From Byssochlamys sp. IMV 00236 (taxonomy: Eukaryota; Ascomycota; Eurotiomycetes; Eurotiales; Thermoascaceae), in contig MSJH02000826.1 of the NCBI GenBank assembly GCA_001931875.2, forward strand, positions 1 to 64,000: a stretch of DNA of 64,000 bases, given 5' to 3'. Made by a program: the position numbers and the translations under genes. Under the pieces are notes generated by a model. That model was not told the DNA's origin. It ran no database searches and saw nothing but the letters and a program-made list of their open reading frames with translations. Of the stretch, positions 34,426 to 46,300 are shown in pieces; the first letter of the stretch is position 1; every line of letters begins with the position of its first letter.

Positions 34426-35017
34426 GGGAAGCATGGGAGGCTTTGAATAGCATACAATGGCAGATGGGGTTCGGGGAAATTCGGTTATAAATAATTAGAA
34501 AACCATCACATTCGTACATAATAATGTATACTCATCGCGCACATGGAATCATTTCATGCTGTCCGTTCAATTGGTTAGTAAAACACTTGAGAATAAATCG
34601 CGAACAAACAGTACATCAAACCAAAACCATGTCTCGTATTATTCCCCTAAGAACCTGGATTGGAAAAGGCGTAAAAGTGGCTGTAATAATAATACTGGGT
34701 TGTTTTATTTTATTTTACTCCGCGGTAAACTGGAAAACAGGCACATGACCGCGACGTCATCACCGCCGAAGCGATTCTGCCTTCAACTTCCGACTTGCTT
34801 CTTCTTCTACTTTGACGTCGATTGGGAAGCACATCAAGGCAGGGATCGAGAGAGAGGAATCTTTACAACTCTCGGTCTCTTTTCACGCTCTTTTCTCTCT
34901 CCTTTTCGACTATTATTTCGAACATTGGATCTTATTCTGCTCGTCCAGACCATTCAGCATTCAGCACTCGTGGAATTGAGGCACCTTTCGATTAAGCGAC
35001 ACTCTGATGGGCTAAGA
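34426..35017. other. Intergenic stretch between beta-glucosidase and FIT gene
   Basis: 3' flank of the beta-glucosidase and promoter of the FIT gene. The open frame of the FIT gene extends upstream from 34556, but that part has no conserved sequence. Confidence 0.5.
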
Positions 35018-36050
35018 ATGGCCAGCACAACGGCCTCAGCACGACGAGACGGCTCTCCGTCCGTTACGCCGCGGACGAGCTTCTCACCTTCCTCACAGCC
35101 TCCTGGTCTTATCTTACTCGTCTACCCCATCACGTTGATCGTTGGAGCGATCTTCAGAACCATCTCTCCTACCGCGAGGGATGCCCGCGTCGAGAAGCCT
35201 CTAGCACCCACGCTGGCATCTGATCTGAACGTACCGCATCATCCATCCTCGGTAAACTACTTCGCTCGCAAGGACAATATCTTCAACTTGTACTTTGTCA
35301 AGATCGGCTGGCTGTGGACTACGCTTGCTTTCGTCGTATTGCTGCTGACGCAGCCGGCGTATTTGAATTCGAGGACGCGGGGCAGGAGGACGGTCCAGGC
35401 GTTGGCGCGTTATGGGATTGTGACCTTTGCTTGGATATTGACGACGCAGTGGTTCTTCGGGCCGGCGATAGTTGATCGCAGCTTTGTCCTTACTGGAGGC
35501 AGATGCGAGGACGTACGGCCCAAGACCCCGGGACATCCGGCCTCGGAGCTGAGTGCGGTGTTTACGGCTGCGGCGTGCAAAGCGGCCGGGGGTGCATGGC
35601 GCGGTGGGCATGATGTGAGCGGACATGTGTTTATGCTCGTCCTGGCAAGCGCCTTCTTGGTCTTTGAGGCTTTGGGCGCGTCTAGGGCGGAGAGCGGAAC
35701 ATCGGTCGAAGGCAGCAAAGCGAAACAGGACAGTGAAGAACCGGCTGAGAAGCAGTCAGATGTTTCCTCAGATGACACAGTTAAAGTCTGGGGCCTGCGG
35801 TTCGTGTGGGGAGTAGCAGGACTGAGCTGGTGGATGCTCTTCATGACTGCCATCTGGTTCCATACATGGTTGGAGAAGGTGAGACCTTGTTCCTTGATAT
35901 TGCCTTATTTCTCGCCATGACTAGCTTTTACTAACGTGCGTGTTTCAGATATCCGGTTTGGCCATCGCCATTGGCGCTGTTTATATTAGCTACTTCCTTC
36001 CTAGGATTCTGTCCCCTTGGAGAGATATTGTCGGATTTCCCGGTGTATAG
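35018..36050 (+). CDS. scs3: FIT family protein, SCS3-like lipid-droplet factor (320 aa)
   Basis: Exon 1 is 35018-35878 and exon 2 is 35949-36050, joined in phase 0 after WLEK. The chosen start MASTTASARRDG gives a short hydrophilic N-terminus before the first membrane helix (LILLVYPITLIVGAIF). About six membrane segments follow. The two FIT active-site histidines lie in GHDVSGHVFML (H203) and WFHTWLEK (H282). FIT proteins sit in the ER membrane, act as acyl-CoA diphosphatases and keep lipid droplets and ER lipid balance normal. A charged loop (residues 225-265, rich in E, K and S) separates the helices. The C-terminus IVGFPGV lacks a clear retrieval signal. Confidence 0.9.
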
Positions 36051-36206
36051 ATAAAAGACGGGAAGATAATGTGTATATCCCATGTATGAGATTCATTCCT
36101 GGATCAGACCTTTTTTTTTTCGTATGATGTTCCGTTTGAGATTAGCTTGGTAATAATATACTTGTACATTATCATCATTTCTGAGCCTCTTGCACTCAAC
36201 AACCTA

Positions 36207-37601
36207 CTAAGGAATCGTCTTGGGTTCCGGACCCAGATACCCAGATCGAAATGCTAAAATAGAACGATGAGCACACATGCTATCCCACTCAACGGAGCAC
36301 AACAAAGTATCCAGGTATCCTCAAAGCAAATCAAGGACCAAAGTAGACATAGACTTACCTCCCGGAATCAACGCCGTCGCATACATCACCCTCGTGATAG
36401 GTCTAAGATCGTCCTCATCAAACCCGTCCGACAAGGACACATCCATATACGGATCCCAGACGTCAACAATTGCATCCGCATAGCTGGTCAAATCCTTAGT
36501 ACGCTCTTTGTCGTCTGCGGTTCGTTCAGATTGGCATCTGATGCCTAGCGCGGTGCCGAATTCGCGGAATGCGAGACGATATCTGATGTTTCGTTCTAGA
36601 TATCGGTCGATTTCGAATAGTTCGTCTGTATCAGAAGCGAGGCGGGAAGGTATTGGTTAGTCTCTGTTTCCCCCACTCTTTTTGGCAATATAACATGAAA
36701 TCAAAGTAAGGTAAGAAAGAACGGGTATGATCCAGGGGGTAGAAAGATGAACTATACAAATCTGCTCAAAACACCTCCCCGTCAACCTGGTCGCCCACTC
36801 CTCTCTATCCGCAAACCAATGCGCCGTCCACAGCGTCATTCCCAAATCCAACGGATCACTCGAGACGAAATGCTCCCCCTTTCTCTCCATCACACGCTTA
36901 TAATCACCAATCTCCTCATCAAGCTTCTTCCCCTCATTCATCTCCATAGCCGCCGCCTGCAGGAGCCTAAACACCACATACCCATCAATCGGATCTAGAT
37001 TCCCCTCGGACGAAACCAACGGAATCGACAAATCCATCGCCATCTTCCAGACCATTCGCGGCCTGGTTGATTTGCGATTAATGAAAAACCGCGGATGAAT
37101 CGCCTCCGCCAGCTGCACCGCCAGACGGTTATATTGCGGATCACCGCTCGCGAGCGATACGCGGTTCAGAGCAAACATCCATATCGTCAGATAATGATGA
37201 TACTGGCCGTCTCCGTCGGGACCTCGTTCGTCCATTTTGCCAATTCGTAATCCGCCCCGGAGGGGCTCTTGGTCTGTTGCGCCGGGGAGACGAGCGGTGC
37301 CATCGCGCGTGCGGCCGAGGATGTTGTGGACTGTGTCGACGAGACGGCGAGCGAGGATTAGGTATTTGTCGTCTTTGGAGCCGGTTGGAGCGAGTGCGTT
37401 TGTTTCCTGGTGGAGGGTGAGGAAGTTGAGGACGCCGAAGGCGTCTGTCCAGAGATAGCGGCCGCGATGGCCGCCGGATTTGGGAGGGGGGGTCCAGTTC
37501 GATGGGTCTGTGATGGTGGAGAGGTCTCCGTATACACTTGACATTGCTTGTTGGAAGCGGTGGAGACGCGATGGTTGGGTGTGGATTATTATGGTGGCCA
37601 T
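36207..37601 (-). CDS. Conserved fungal protein, possible six-hairpin (alpha/alpha) barrel (385 aa)
   Basis: Exons in coding order: 37601-36758, 36625-36359, 36253-36207. The start at MATIIIHTQPSR was chosen for its strong ATG context (AAAC before, G after); an in-frame ATG at 37670 would add 23 residues. Motifs are HRGRYLWTDAFGVLNFLTLHQ, VDTVHNILGRTRDGTARLPGA, GLRIGKMDERGPDGDGQYHHYLT, WMFALNRVSLASGDP and, in the last exon, PGAFRSGYLGPEPKTIP. The repeated helical pattern with W/H/D-rich turns recalls (alpha/alpha)6-barrel proteins such as N-acylglucosamine 2-epimerases and six-hairpin glycosidases. I know it only as a conserved uncharacterised protein, and a sugar-related role is inference. 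The third exon is only 47 nt. Confidence 0.75.
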
Positions 37602-38018
37602 GTTTCTGCTTCTGCTTCTGATATTGGTGTGGAGTATGTACTTCGATGCTGCTCCCAGACGGTGATACATGAATCAAAACAAGCCAGTATAATATCGAAA
37701 AGCAACCTTCTTTTTCTTTCCCAGATTAGCTCCTACTGACTACCATATGGATTATCGGAAAAGAAACCGCGGGATCGTTTGTATGTACTTCACCTTGAAG
37801 TCATAATGATCCTGGTTGGCGTTACCCGATTATGATCTCATGTTTCGTTTTCCCCGGAAGGCGAAAAGAAAAAGGTGAATCCTCGACAGACGCTTGCGTT
37901 GATTGTTATTGTTATTGTTTTTTTGTGTGCTTTGAAAAATAAATAAAAAACAAACAAGAAACAAGAAACAAATAAGAATTATAGAGTGTTGTGGATGAGA
38001 TTTCCGGCTCTATTCCCC
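37602..38018. promoter_or_regulatory. Divergent promoter region
   Basis: 417 bp between the minus-strand barrel-like gene and the plus-strand erythromycin-esterase-like gene. Contains an AAACAAG-rich stretch just before the plus-strand start. Confidence 0.45.
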
Positions 38019-39365
38019 ATGGCTTCTCGAGTCCAACAGTTATTGACTGCCGCGGCGCGTCCTCTGCCTGATATCTCAGATCCGAGCTTTGGCTCGCATT
38101 TTGATTCCTTTGCAGATTACAAGGTCATGCTGCTCGGGGATGGCAGTCATGGTACATCCGAGTTCTACTCTGCTCGTGCGCAGATCACTAAACGGATGAT
38201 CGAGCAACATGGCTATAATATGGTCGCTGTCGAGGCCGACTGGCCCGATGCAGAAGTCATCGACCGGTATGTACGACTGCGTCCCGGTCCCAAGGCGAAG
38301 ATGGGGACTGGGGTCAGAGAAGAGCCGTTCAAGAGATTCCCTACGTGGATGTGGAGGAATCGAGAAATGCAAGACCTCGTGGAATGGATGCGAGATCGGA
38401 ATTCGAAACTTCCTGCAGAGAAGAGGGCTGGCTTTTACGGTCTAGATCTCTACAGTATGGGAGCGTCCATCCGTGCAGTTGTTGATTATCTCGATCATGT
38501 TGACCCGGAGGCGGCCAAGGTTGCTCGCCGGAGGTATGGTTGTCTGCAGCGCTGGGTGGATGATCCAACCATGTACGGATTGGCTTCTGTTCAGGGCTTG
38601 GAGTCATGCGAGAGACAAGTGGTCCAGATGCTCCGTGAGCTTCTGGAGAAACGACTGCTGTATTCCGCAGACATACATGATGGTGAAGAGTTCCATAGTT
38701 CTGAGCAGAACGCGTTCGTGGTCCGGGATGCGGAAGCCTACTACAAGTCGATGTACTACAGCTCGGCCAGTTCCTGGAATCTACGAGACACTCACATGTT
38801 CGAGACGCTGCGGCGCTTGCTCCAGTTCAAGCCGTCAGATTCCAAGGCAATCATCTGGGCGCACAACTCCCACTGCGGTGATGCGCGATATACCGCCATG
38901 GGCAGCCGCCGCAACGAGGTGAACATTGGCCAACTGTGCCGGGAGCACTTTGGCCGGGAGAATGTCACTATTCTGGGCTGCGGCACCCATACTGGAACTG
39001 TGGCCGCAGCTCATGAATGGGACGATGACATGGAAGTGATGCGAGTAAACCCATCTCGCGCTGACAGTTGGGAGATTCTGGCGCACAACACGGGCATTCC
39101 TCGTTTCTTCGTGGATCTCCGGCCCAAGAGCACTGATCCAGAGCTGCGGACGGCCATGAGGGAGGAGAACCTGCGTCTGGAGCGCTTCATCGGTGTCATC
39201 TACCGTCCCGATACAGAGCGTATCTCCCACTACTCCCAGGCGTACCTCCACAACCAATTCGACGCCTATATCTGGTTCGACGAGACCAAGGCCGTGCAGC
39301 CTCTGGAGAAGGTGCAGCCCAGGACACCACTGGGAGTGGATGAGACCTATCCGTTCGGTCTGTAG
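38019..39365 (+). CDS. Erythromycin-esterase-like family protein (448 aa)
   Basis: Single exon. MASRVQQLLTAAARPL was taken as start; an upstream ATG at 37995 is in frame. The family's HG motif is present as GDGSHGTSEFY (D41, H44), followed by VAVEADWPDAEVIDRYVR, FYGLDLYSMGASIRAVV, AIIWAHNSHCGDARYTAMG, VNIGQLCREHFG and RFIGVIYRPDTERISHY. All belong to the erythromycin-esterase-like family (Pfam PF05139). Many relatives read GEASHGT at the first motif, so the aspartate in place of glutamate is unusual. Fungal members are not known to act on macrolides; the natural substrate is unknown. There is no signal peptide, so it is likely cytosolic. Confidence 0.88.
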   Translation: MASRVQQLLTAAARPLPDISDPSFGSHFDSFADYKVMLLGDGSHGTSEFYSARAQITKRMIEQHGYNMVAVEADWPDAEVIDRYVRLRPGPKAKMGTGVREEPFKRFPTWMWRNREMQDLVEWMRDRNSKLPAEKRAGFYGLDLYSMGASIRAVVDYLDHVDPEAAKVARRRYGCLQRWVDDPTMYGLASVQGLESCERQVVQMLRELLEKRLLYSADIHDGEEFHSSEQNAFVVRDAEAYYKSMYYSSASSWNLRDTHMFETLRRLLQFKPSDSKAIIWAHNSHCGDARYTAMGSRRNEVNIGQLCREHFGRENVTILGCGTHTGTVAAAHEWDDDMEVMRVNPSRADSWEILAHNTGIPRFFVDLRPKSTDPELRTAMREENLRLERFIGVIYRPDTERISHYSQAYLHNQFDAYIWFDETKAVQPLEKVQPRTPLGVDETYPFGL

Positions 39366-39936
39366 ATCAGCGGGTGTGCTGTGAGTTGCATGATATCATA
39401 TTATGTCAGATGACATTCTTCACGAACGCGTCTGGCGCTTGGTGTTTACCATGGAGTCATGGACTGCAGGATGGTCATTCTTTTTGTTTCTGGAAGGCCG
39501 AGATAATAGGTATTGATAGTCGGCATGGACGGCGAACACGGATCAAGGCGGATTTCCACGGTTGTGTCATGATGTGTTGGGTATAAGTTAAGTTATGTAT
39601 CAAAATAGGATCATCATTGTCATTGGAGTATGTACTTCGTAGCGCATTCCTCGTAATCGATAAGGAGAGGGGGAGTGTTTCGTGTTGAATCAATCTATAA
39701 TAATCTATAAAAATGCCCGCGGGGAAAAGCAAAGGCGGTGAAGTTTGACGTCAAGCGCGCCGTTTGTTTACACTTCCGTTTCGGGAAATCGAACATCAAC
39801 GCTCTTCGCACTCTCAAGTTCCGCTCTCGAATCCCACCAACTCTCTCCATCCTCACCCCTTCATCCTCTCGTCCACCGTATTCTCGACCATTATCCTCTA
39901 TCCAGATTGCTACACTCCTTTTAAACATCAATCGGC
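39366..39936. other. Intergenic stretch, no gene seen
   Basis: 3' flank of the esterase-like gene and promoter of the basic protein gene. Pyrimidine-rich before 39937. Confidence 0.5.
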
Positions 39937-42073
39937 ATGGTTCGCCGCTCCGCCCGCCTCAGAGGCGGCACGCCAACCGAGGTGAGTCAAGACGCTGTCA
40001 AAAAGCCACTCGGCCATAGCAACCCCATTTCTGCCCGCTCCTTCAGGAGACCCAACGGTGCGGATGACGACGTAGGCCCGCTAACAGGAAATACGAACTC
40101 AGGAAGCAAAGCCATCACCCGCAACGGTTGCAAAGCTGTCTGCTCTTACGGAACGCGATGAAACCCCCGAAGTTGGCTCGCAGCCCAACATCGAGACAGT
40201 CATGTCGACGCCGGCTACCAAGTCTGTCCAGGGGAAGATGTCTGCATCCGCAACCAAGTCGCCGCTGACCAAGACTCCCACCACTGCCGGCGACGTCAAG
40301 CCACCGCGTGAAGAGATGCACCCGAGCAAAGCACGGCACAGCACGACGAAGCAACCAGACACTGGCCTCATTTTGGGCTTCAATCCTATCAAACGCGATG
40401 CGAACGGAAACGTGATCAAGGACGGAATCCTGGAGAGCACTCCCACCAAGGCGAGGTGTTCGCCGCGGAGCGACTTTGGCACGCCCGCATACGAGTTCAA
40501 ATTCCCCCAGGACGCTCAGCTGAGCGAGGAAGCAAGAAAGCTCATGGAAAATGTTCGCGAAGATGTGGCTAGAATCAAAGCAAAGATGATTCTCGACAAA
40601 GCGGAACAAGCTCGCGAGGAGAGCAAGACAACAGACTCACAGAATGCCAGGAAGATTGCAAAGCCTAAGGGTATGACTGGCCGTTTCAGCGAGGCTCATA
40701 TGGCCGAATTCAAGAAGATGGACTCCATTGCAGGTCATCCGTCTGCTTTTAGAGCTACTCCAGGCCGTTTCCAGCCTGTTACAAAGCCTCTCAAGCGTAA
40801 GAGCTCGAAAGCCTGTCTGGAGGAGCGCTCCTCGCCTTCCAAAACTCCGACCACCCCATCCCGCATCGCAGAACTGGCCACAGCGAAGCGCATCAAGAAG
40901 TCGGAGGGTGACGATGCCTCTACCGGCCGATCTGAAAAGAAGGCGGACCAGCCCAAGATATCGCGGCCATCGGCCATTTCTCGTCCAAGGGCGTCTCTCC
41001 GCAGTTCCTTGATGACACCAACCAAGGCCTCGTCATTGCGCTCTGCAACTGCCAAACCATCGAAGGTCTCCATGCTGCCTGTGGCACGCTCGCCTCTCTC
41101 CAAGATGACCACCATCCCACGCACTCCTCAGACGGAGTTCAATCCCAGATTGAAGAGTAACCTGCCGAGTCTTGGTAACCTTAAGTCGATTCTACGTCGC
41201 CATCAACCCTTGTTCTCCAACGACCCGGTGAAGATCGCAGCCGGCACGCACATCGCATCTCCCGATTTCAATCCGGATATTCAGCTGGATAAACTGTCGT
41301 CGGTGAATTTCATCGATCCCGCCCAGACGCCTTCTCCGAAGAAGAGGGTTGAGTTCAGCCCAAGCACCAAGTCTCGTTACGAATTTGCCCAAGCGTCTCC
41401 TTCACCATCCAAGATCCCGGCACCCTCCACCAACACTCTCGAGTCTGACGTTGTCTATCCAACTCTGCCGCTCCAGACTCCAGAGAAGGAGAAGAGCCAA
41501 CCTAGACAGAACAACGACAAATCGAAGACGCCTGCTATCCGTCTTGTTCGAGAATCTGCCCTTCCAGCTGCCCCAGAGAGCCCGTTTCCCAACATGCCTG
41601 CTGTTCCACATGGCATCAACAATAAAAAGCGTCACCGGGATAACGAAGATGATAAGGACGTGGAGCCGGAGAAGAACGAACCCAAAGAGGACAGCGACAA
41701 GCCGAAGACCCCTGCCATTCGTCGTGTTGGAAGATCTACTGCGCCGCCAAGTCCGTTCCCCAACATGCCTGCTGTTCCGCATGGTATCAACAATAAGAAG
41801 CGCCACCGGGACAGCACAGACGAGAAGGACGTGGAGAATATCCCACCAGAAGCGAATGACGAACGAAGCAGCAAACGCCAGAAGATGAGCTCTACTCCTG
41901 TGGCCAAGGTTGCGACCCCCAGCCCTCTGAAGAAGCAGCCTATCAAGAGTGCGACTCCCAGCCGCATCCTCCAGAAAAAGCAGGCGACTCCTGCTAGTGC
42001 TCGAGACAGGGGCAAACGAATCCTGAGTTTGAGTCGTCTGAACATGCTCGCCAAGCCAAAGCAGCGCACCTAA
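39937..42073 (+). CDS. Basic SP/TP-rich protein of unknown function (671 aa)
   Basis: Exon 1 (39937-39981, MVRRSARLRGGTPTE) joins exon 2 (40103-42073) through a 121 nt GTGAGT-CAG intron. The protein is highly basic and full of S/T-P sites (SPLTKTPTT, SPSKTPTTPSR), which suggests a nuclear protein phosphorylated by proline-directed kinases. A more conserved-looking part is LILGFNPIKRDANGN to FKFPQDAQLSEEARKLMENVREDVARIKAKM, with a predicted helix. About residues 485-590 form a tandem duplication of roughly 60 residues, each unit containing KTPAIR and SPFPNMPAVPHGINNKKRHRD. I do not recognise the family. Chromatin, spindle or nuclear-envelope roles are possible guesses only. Confidence 0.7.
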
Positions 42074-43353
42074 ATCTCTACCTACGACTCATGTCGGAAA
42101 GTCACTTTCTCGACGAAAATTGTACCAACACTCCGGGCTTCCATCTATCGGAGCCAAGGACTCGGGGCCTGGGGAACAACAACCTGGTGAGCTTCTGCTC
42201 AGTATTGGTCCCTAAATGTCGCCGCAAAACTCGGGTGTATTTCTCAACTCACCCCTTACGCCTTTCATGAATCATTAGATTGAAATAACTTTTCCTCCAC
42301 GCCTCGTACGTTGAGTTTTGTCTCAGTGACACATTGTTTTCGGCGTTCTAATCAAAGAATCCAGAGTGATGGTCGTTTGGCGTTTTGTGGTTGAATCCTT
42401 TTGTGATCTTCCCTTTTCCCTTTTTCCTCTTTCCTCTCAGATCTTTCCATTCCATTCCAAATACGTGTGCATGATCCAGGGATGCGAATGGAGCTCACAT
42501 AGTTATCATCAAGACAAATCTTCATGGGTTCCTGTTTGTGTGGGATGTGACTGGATCACGTTTCATCTCTCTGCTCTTCTTCTTGTTAATGCTTGGGTTG
42601 CTCAGAAAGCATGCCTACTTGCTACGGGTTAATTTACCACCAAAATGCTTTCTGTTTTTACTTTCCACCAGTGCATATTGCTTGCTGTTTTTCTTGCCAT
42701 GTTCCTTCCTGTGTAAAGTAAATTGGGGTAACTAGTTTATCTGCTGTTTTGAATCTGAGTAAGATATTATCATATTCAATAAGAGATCATGTACGTTGTA
42801 CTATATTGCTATTATTATTTAGATACACATAATTAATTTTCGGGGTGGCAATGATATTTTTCTCTCTAGGAAAGGGAAATAAGAACCGTAAAAGAATCTC
42901 TCATGTACACCATTTTCATTTCCGCATCTGATTCTGGAAGAAAATCATAAGTGTACTAATATCTATCTAACCAGTTAAATACTAATACAAGAGAAAGTAA
43001 AAAAAAACAAAAAGGCATCTCATCTCTCTCTCTCTCTTTTCCCCCTTCTTTCCTTGCATATGCTAAGCAAAAAAAAAGAGATATGCAACGAAAACGGGGG
43101 TACCGATTCAAGATAATGAAAATAACAAGAAAAGAAAAGAAAAGTAGTTCATAAATAATGCTAATAATAGAACAGGGTTCGTTCGTTTCTTCGTATCTCC
43201 GTCCTGACGCCTTCGACCAAGTCAAGTAAAGGGGAAAAAAGATAAGCCCAAGATGAAATGCATCCAAATCGGGAGAAGAAGAGAAAATGGAAAAAAAAAG
43301 TTACATAAGTACATAAAAGAGGATAAGGGAGGGAGGGGGAGCTTCAGGTAGGC
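42074..43353. other. Intergenic stretch between two convergent genes
   Basis: About 1.3 kb of AT-rich 3' flanking DNA with T-rich runs, a CT repeat near 43023 and several A runs. The open frames here show no conserved sequence. Confidence 0.5.
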
Positions 43354-46300
43354 TTATCCCTTCATGGTGTGCAGGAAGGAATCTAGGTCGTATTCTTCCT
43401 GGTATTGTTTGTCGTCCCAGAGTTCGCCGAGATCGTCGAGCCAGCCTTTCTTTCCCTTTTCTTTGACTTCGCCGTCGATATCGACCATGTCGATCTCGTT
43501 GCCCACGGCTGCGTCGCCGGGTTTCTCGGCGCCTTCGGCTGTTTCGCCGAGGTTGAAAAGATCCAGTAACTGGTCGGTATCCATGGTGTTGAGGCCAGCG
43601 TTTTGTTGGTTGACCACCGTCGAGGCGACATCGATCTTGAAGCGTTGAAGACTGGGCAAGGGTTAGCACGTGCTTGTAATGTGAGTTGATATGGGCCAGC
43701 ATGATAACTTACTTCAAAATCTTTTCCTCTAGTGTGCCTCTGGTAATCAGACGGTAGACATTGACGACCTTCTTCTGGCCGATACGGTGAGCACGGTCCA
43801 TAGCCTGGATATCCTTCTGCGGGTTCCAGTCGTGTTCCACGAAGATGACCGTGTCGGCACCAGTGAGATTAAGACCAAGACCACCCACACTCGTTGTCAA
43901 CAGCAGCACATCGTAACTGGGATCGGTGTTGAACTGATTGACGATACTCTGGCGCTTCGTGGCCTCCACACTACCGTCAAGGCGGAGATACTGTACCGAA
44001 GGAAGCAATTTCTTGAAAACATCGTTCTGTACGATATCGAGCATTTCCTTCATTTGACAGAACACCAGAGCGCGGTGTGGGCTGACATAACTGGCGCCAG
44101 TGTCCAGTTCACCTTCATTGCCCGGATCAGCACCGATACCGCAGTCGAGCAGGAGATCACGAAGAGCGGTAAGTTTGGGTGCATGGGAAATGTCCCTGAT
44201 GTGCGAGTGCTTAGCAGCGAGATACCTCTGGACCTCGTCATATTGTTTGTGTCCCTCCTTGACAACGAGCGCAGGGGAGTTGCACAGGCGACGCATGTAC
44301 TGCAGAGCCTGGAAGATATGTTCCTTGGCAGCCTTGTCTGCACTTCCGACCTTCTGCACAAGGTCCTTCTGTTCCTTTTTCGTGAAGTCTTCGAAAAGCT
44401 TCCGTTGCAGCTCACTGGGGTCGCAATAGTAGTTCTGCAAGATCTTCGGAGGCAGATCGTTAAGCACTTCCTCCTTAAGGCGGCGCAGCAAGAACGGAAG
44501 GACTTGCTTGTGGAGCGCTTCGATTGCCAGGGCTCCAGCCTCTTGTTCCTTCGAGGATGACTTGCTGAAGCGACTAGCCGCAATTGGTTTCGCGAACCTA
44601 TCCAGGAACACCTTCTCCGTACCCAAGAATCCTGGCATCAAGAAGTCGAACAAAGACCAAAGTTCCAAAACATTGTTCTGGATGGGGGTTCCCGACAAGA
44701 TGAGACGATGGTTGCTGACGAGACGCTTAACTGCCACCGTGATCTTGGCCTTGGGATTCTTGATGAGATGACCTTCGTCGAGAACACAGTAATTCCAACT
44801 AATGGGCATAAAAACGTCATTGTCATTCCTGCAGATATCATAGGATGTAATCACAATGTCTGCAGACTCGAGCTGGCCCTTCAGTTTGGAACGTTCCGCT
44901 GGAGGCCCGACATAAGCCAAGGTAGAGAGAAAAGGTGCGTATTGTTTGATCTCTTGCTGCCAGTGTCCTGACAGTGTCGGCGGACAAACGATCAGAGAAG
45001 GAAGCTTGCGGACTTCCGGAGCCTGGGTCTTGGCGAACTCTTCGGCCCTCATGTGGTGGTCACTTGCAACAATGCAAATGGTCTGCAAGGTCTTACCCAG
45101 GCCCATGTCGTCACAGAGAATGCCATGTAGGTTGTAACGATTGAGGAAAGCAAGCCAATTCACCCCCTCTTGCTGATAAGAACGGAGCTCTGCCTTGATG
45201 GCGACGGGGATCTGGAACGGTTCGACCTTGCGCACATCCAGCATCTGGGACATGAACTTCCTCTCACGGTCACGGCCCTTGAGAAGTTCTTCCGACAGGC
45301 CTGGCGGGTCCGGAATGCCGGCCTCCAGAGGAACAAGCTTAACAAGGGTTGCAAACGATGTAGTGGCGAGAAGTCTAACATCATTGTCCGAATCGCTCAT
45401 TCTTCCCAGAACAGGGACGACCAGGAAAATGACATATGGCAGAATCTCATCTTCCATCACGTGGATCAAGTGGTAGATACACTCGATGGCGCCCTGGCGA
45501 TAGTGAACATCCAGAGCATTGTTGATAGTAGGAAGAACCTTTTCCACGAGCATGGTCATGCCCTCCACTGTGATCACACTACAGATAGTAGCGAAACACT
45601 TGGCGGCCGCATACCGGATAACCGAAAGCTCGCACTGAAGAGCCTTGGCAATAATGGGCATTAGGTCAATCACCCACGGGTAGAGACCACGATCAAACTT
45701 GGGAAGAAGGGCACGAAGCGTAGAAAGGCCATCCACAACCTCCTGGCCGAGCTCATTATCGGGCTCCCGGATGTTCTTTGGTAGTTCCCCAGCCAGGGCA
45801 TCCCGCAAAGGTCGTTCGATAAGCGCAGCCAGATTGGGCACCTTCTCAAGCAAAAGCGGGCCGAATTTGGAGGCCAGTTGTTCCAGAGCCTCTTTGGCTC
45901 CTCGTCGCATGATCCTGGCTTCCCTGGCTTCTCTCTCAAACTTGGCAGCATCAGGATGGTCTCGTCGATCTTCTTCTTTCCTAAGGGACAAGATAGTCTT
46001 TTCGAGGTGGGCGTTGTGCTGGAACTCTGGAGTTTCCGAGGTATCGACACAGCAATACTTGACCAGATTCCCAATGACTTTGTCCACAGGGCCACGTTTC
46101 GCAGCTGCGGTGTAGTAGCCGACCAGGATGGAAATCGCAGTAGCCGACCGTTGCTGAAGTTCAGCGTTCTCTTCTTTCTTAATGCTGTCCATCATGCCCT
46201 TGATGATCTGACTTGGTTTCTTGGGGATATCCTGCATAGCCACCAGAGCACCCGCGGCCGCGGCTCGGATACGCATGTCTCGGATATCCTTGACAGCCTT

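Noticed and set aside
34556..35017. Upstream extension of the FIT gene frame
   Set aside because: The frame is open but the added residues are not conserved-looking, and the ATG at 35018 gives the usual FIT N-terminus.
43787..44560. 257-codon plus-strand open frame
   Set aside because: Lies entirely antisense to the MOT1 ATPase domain and shows no motif.
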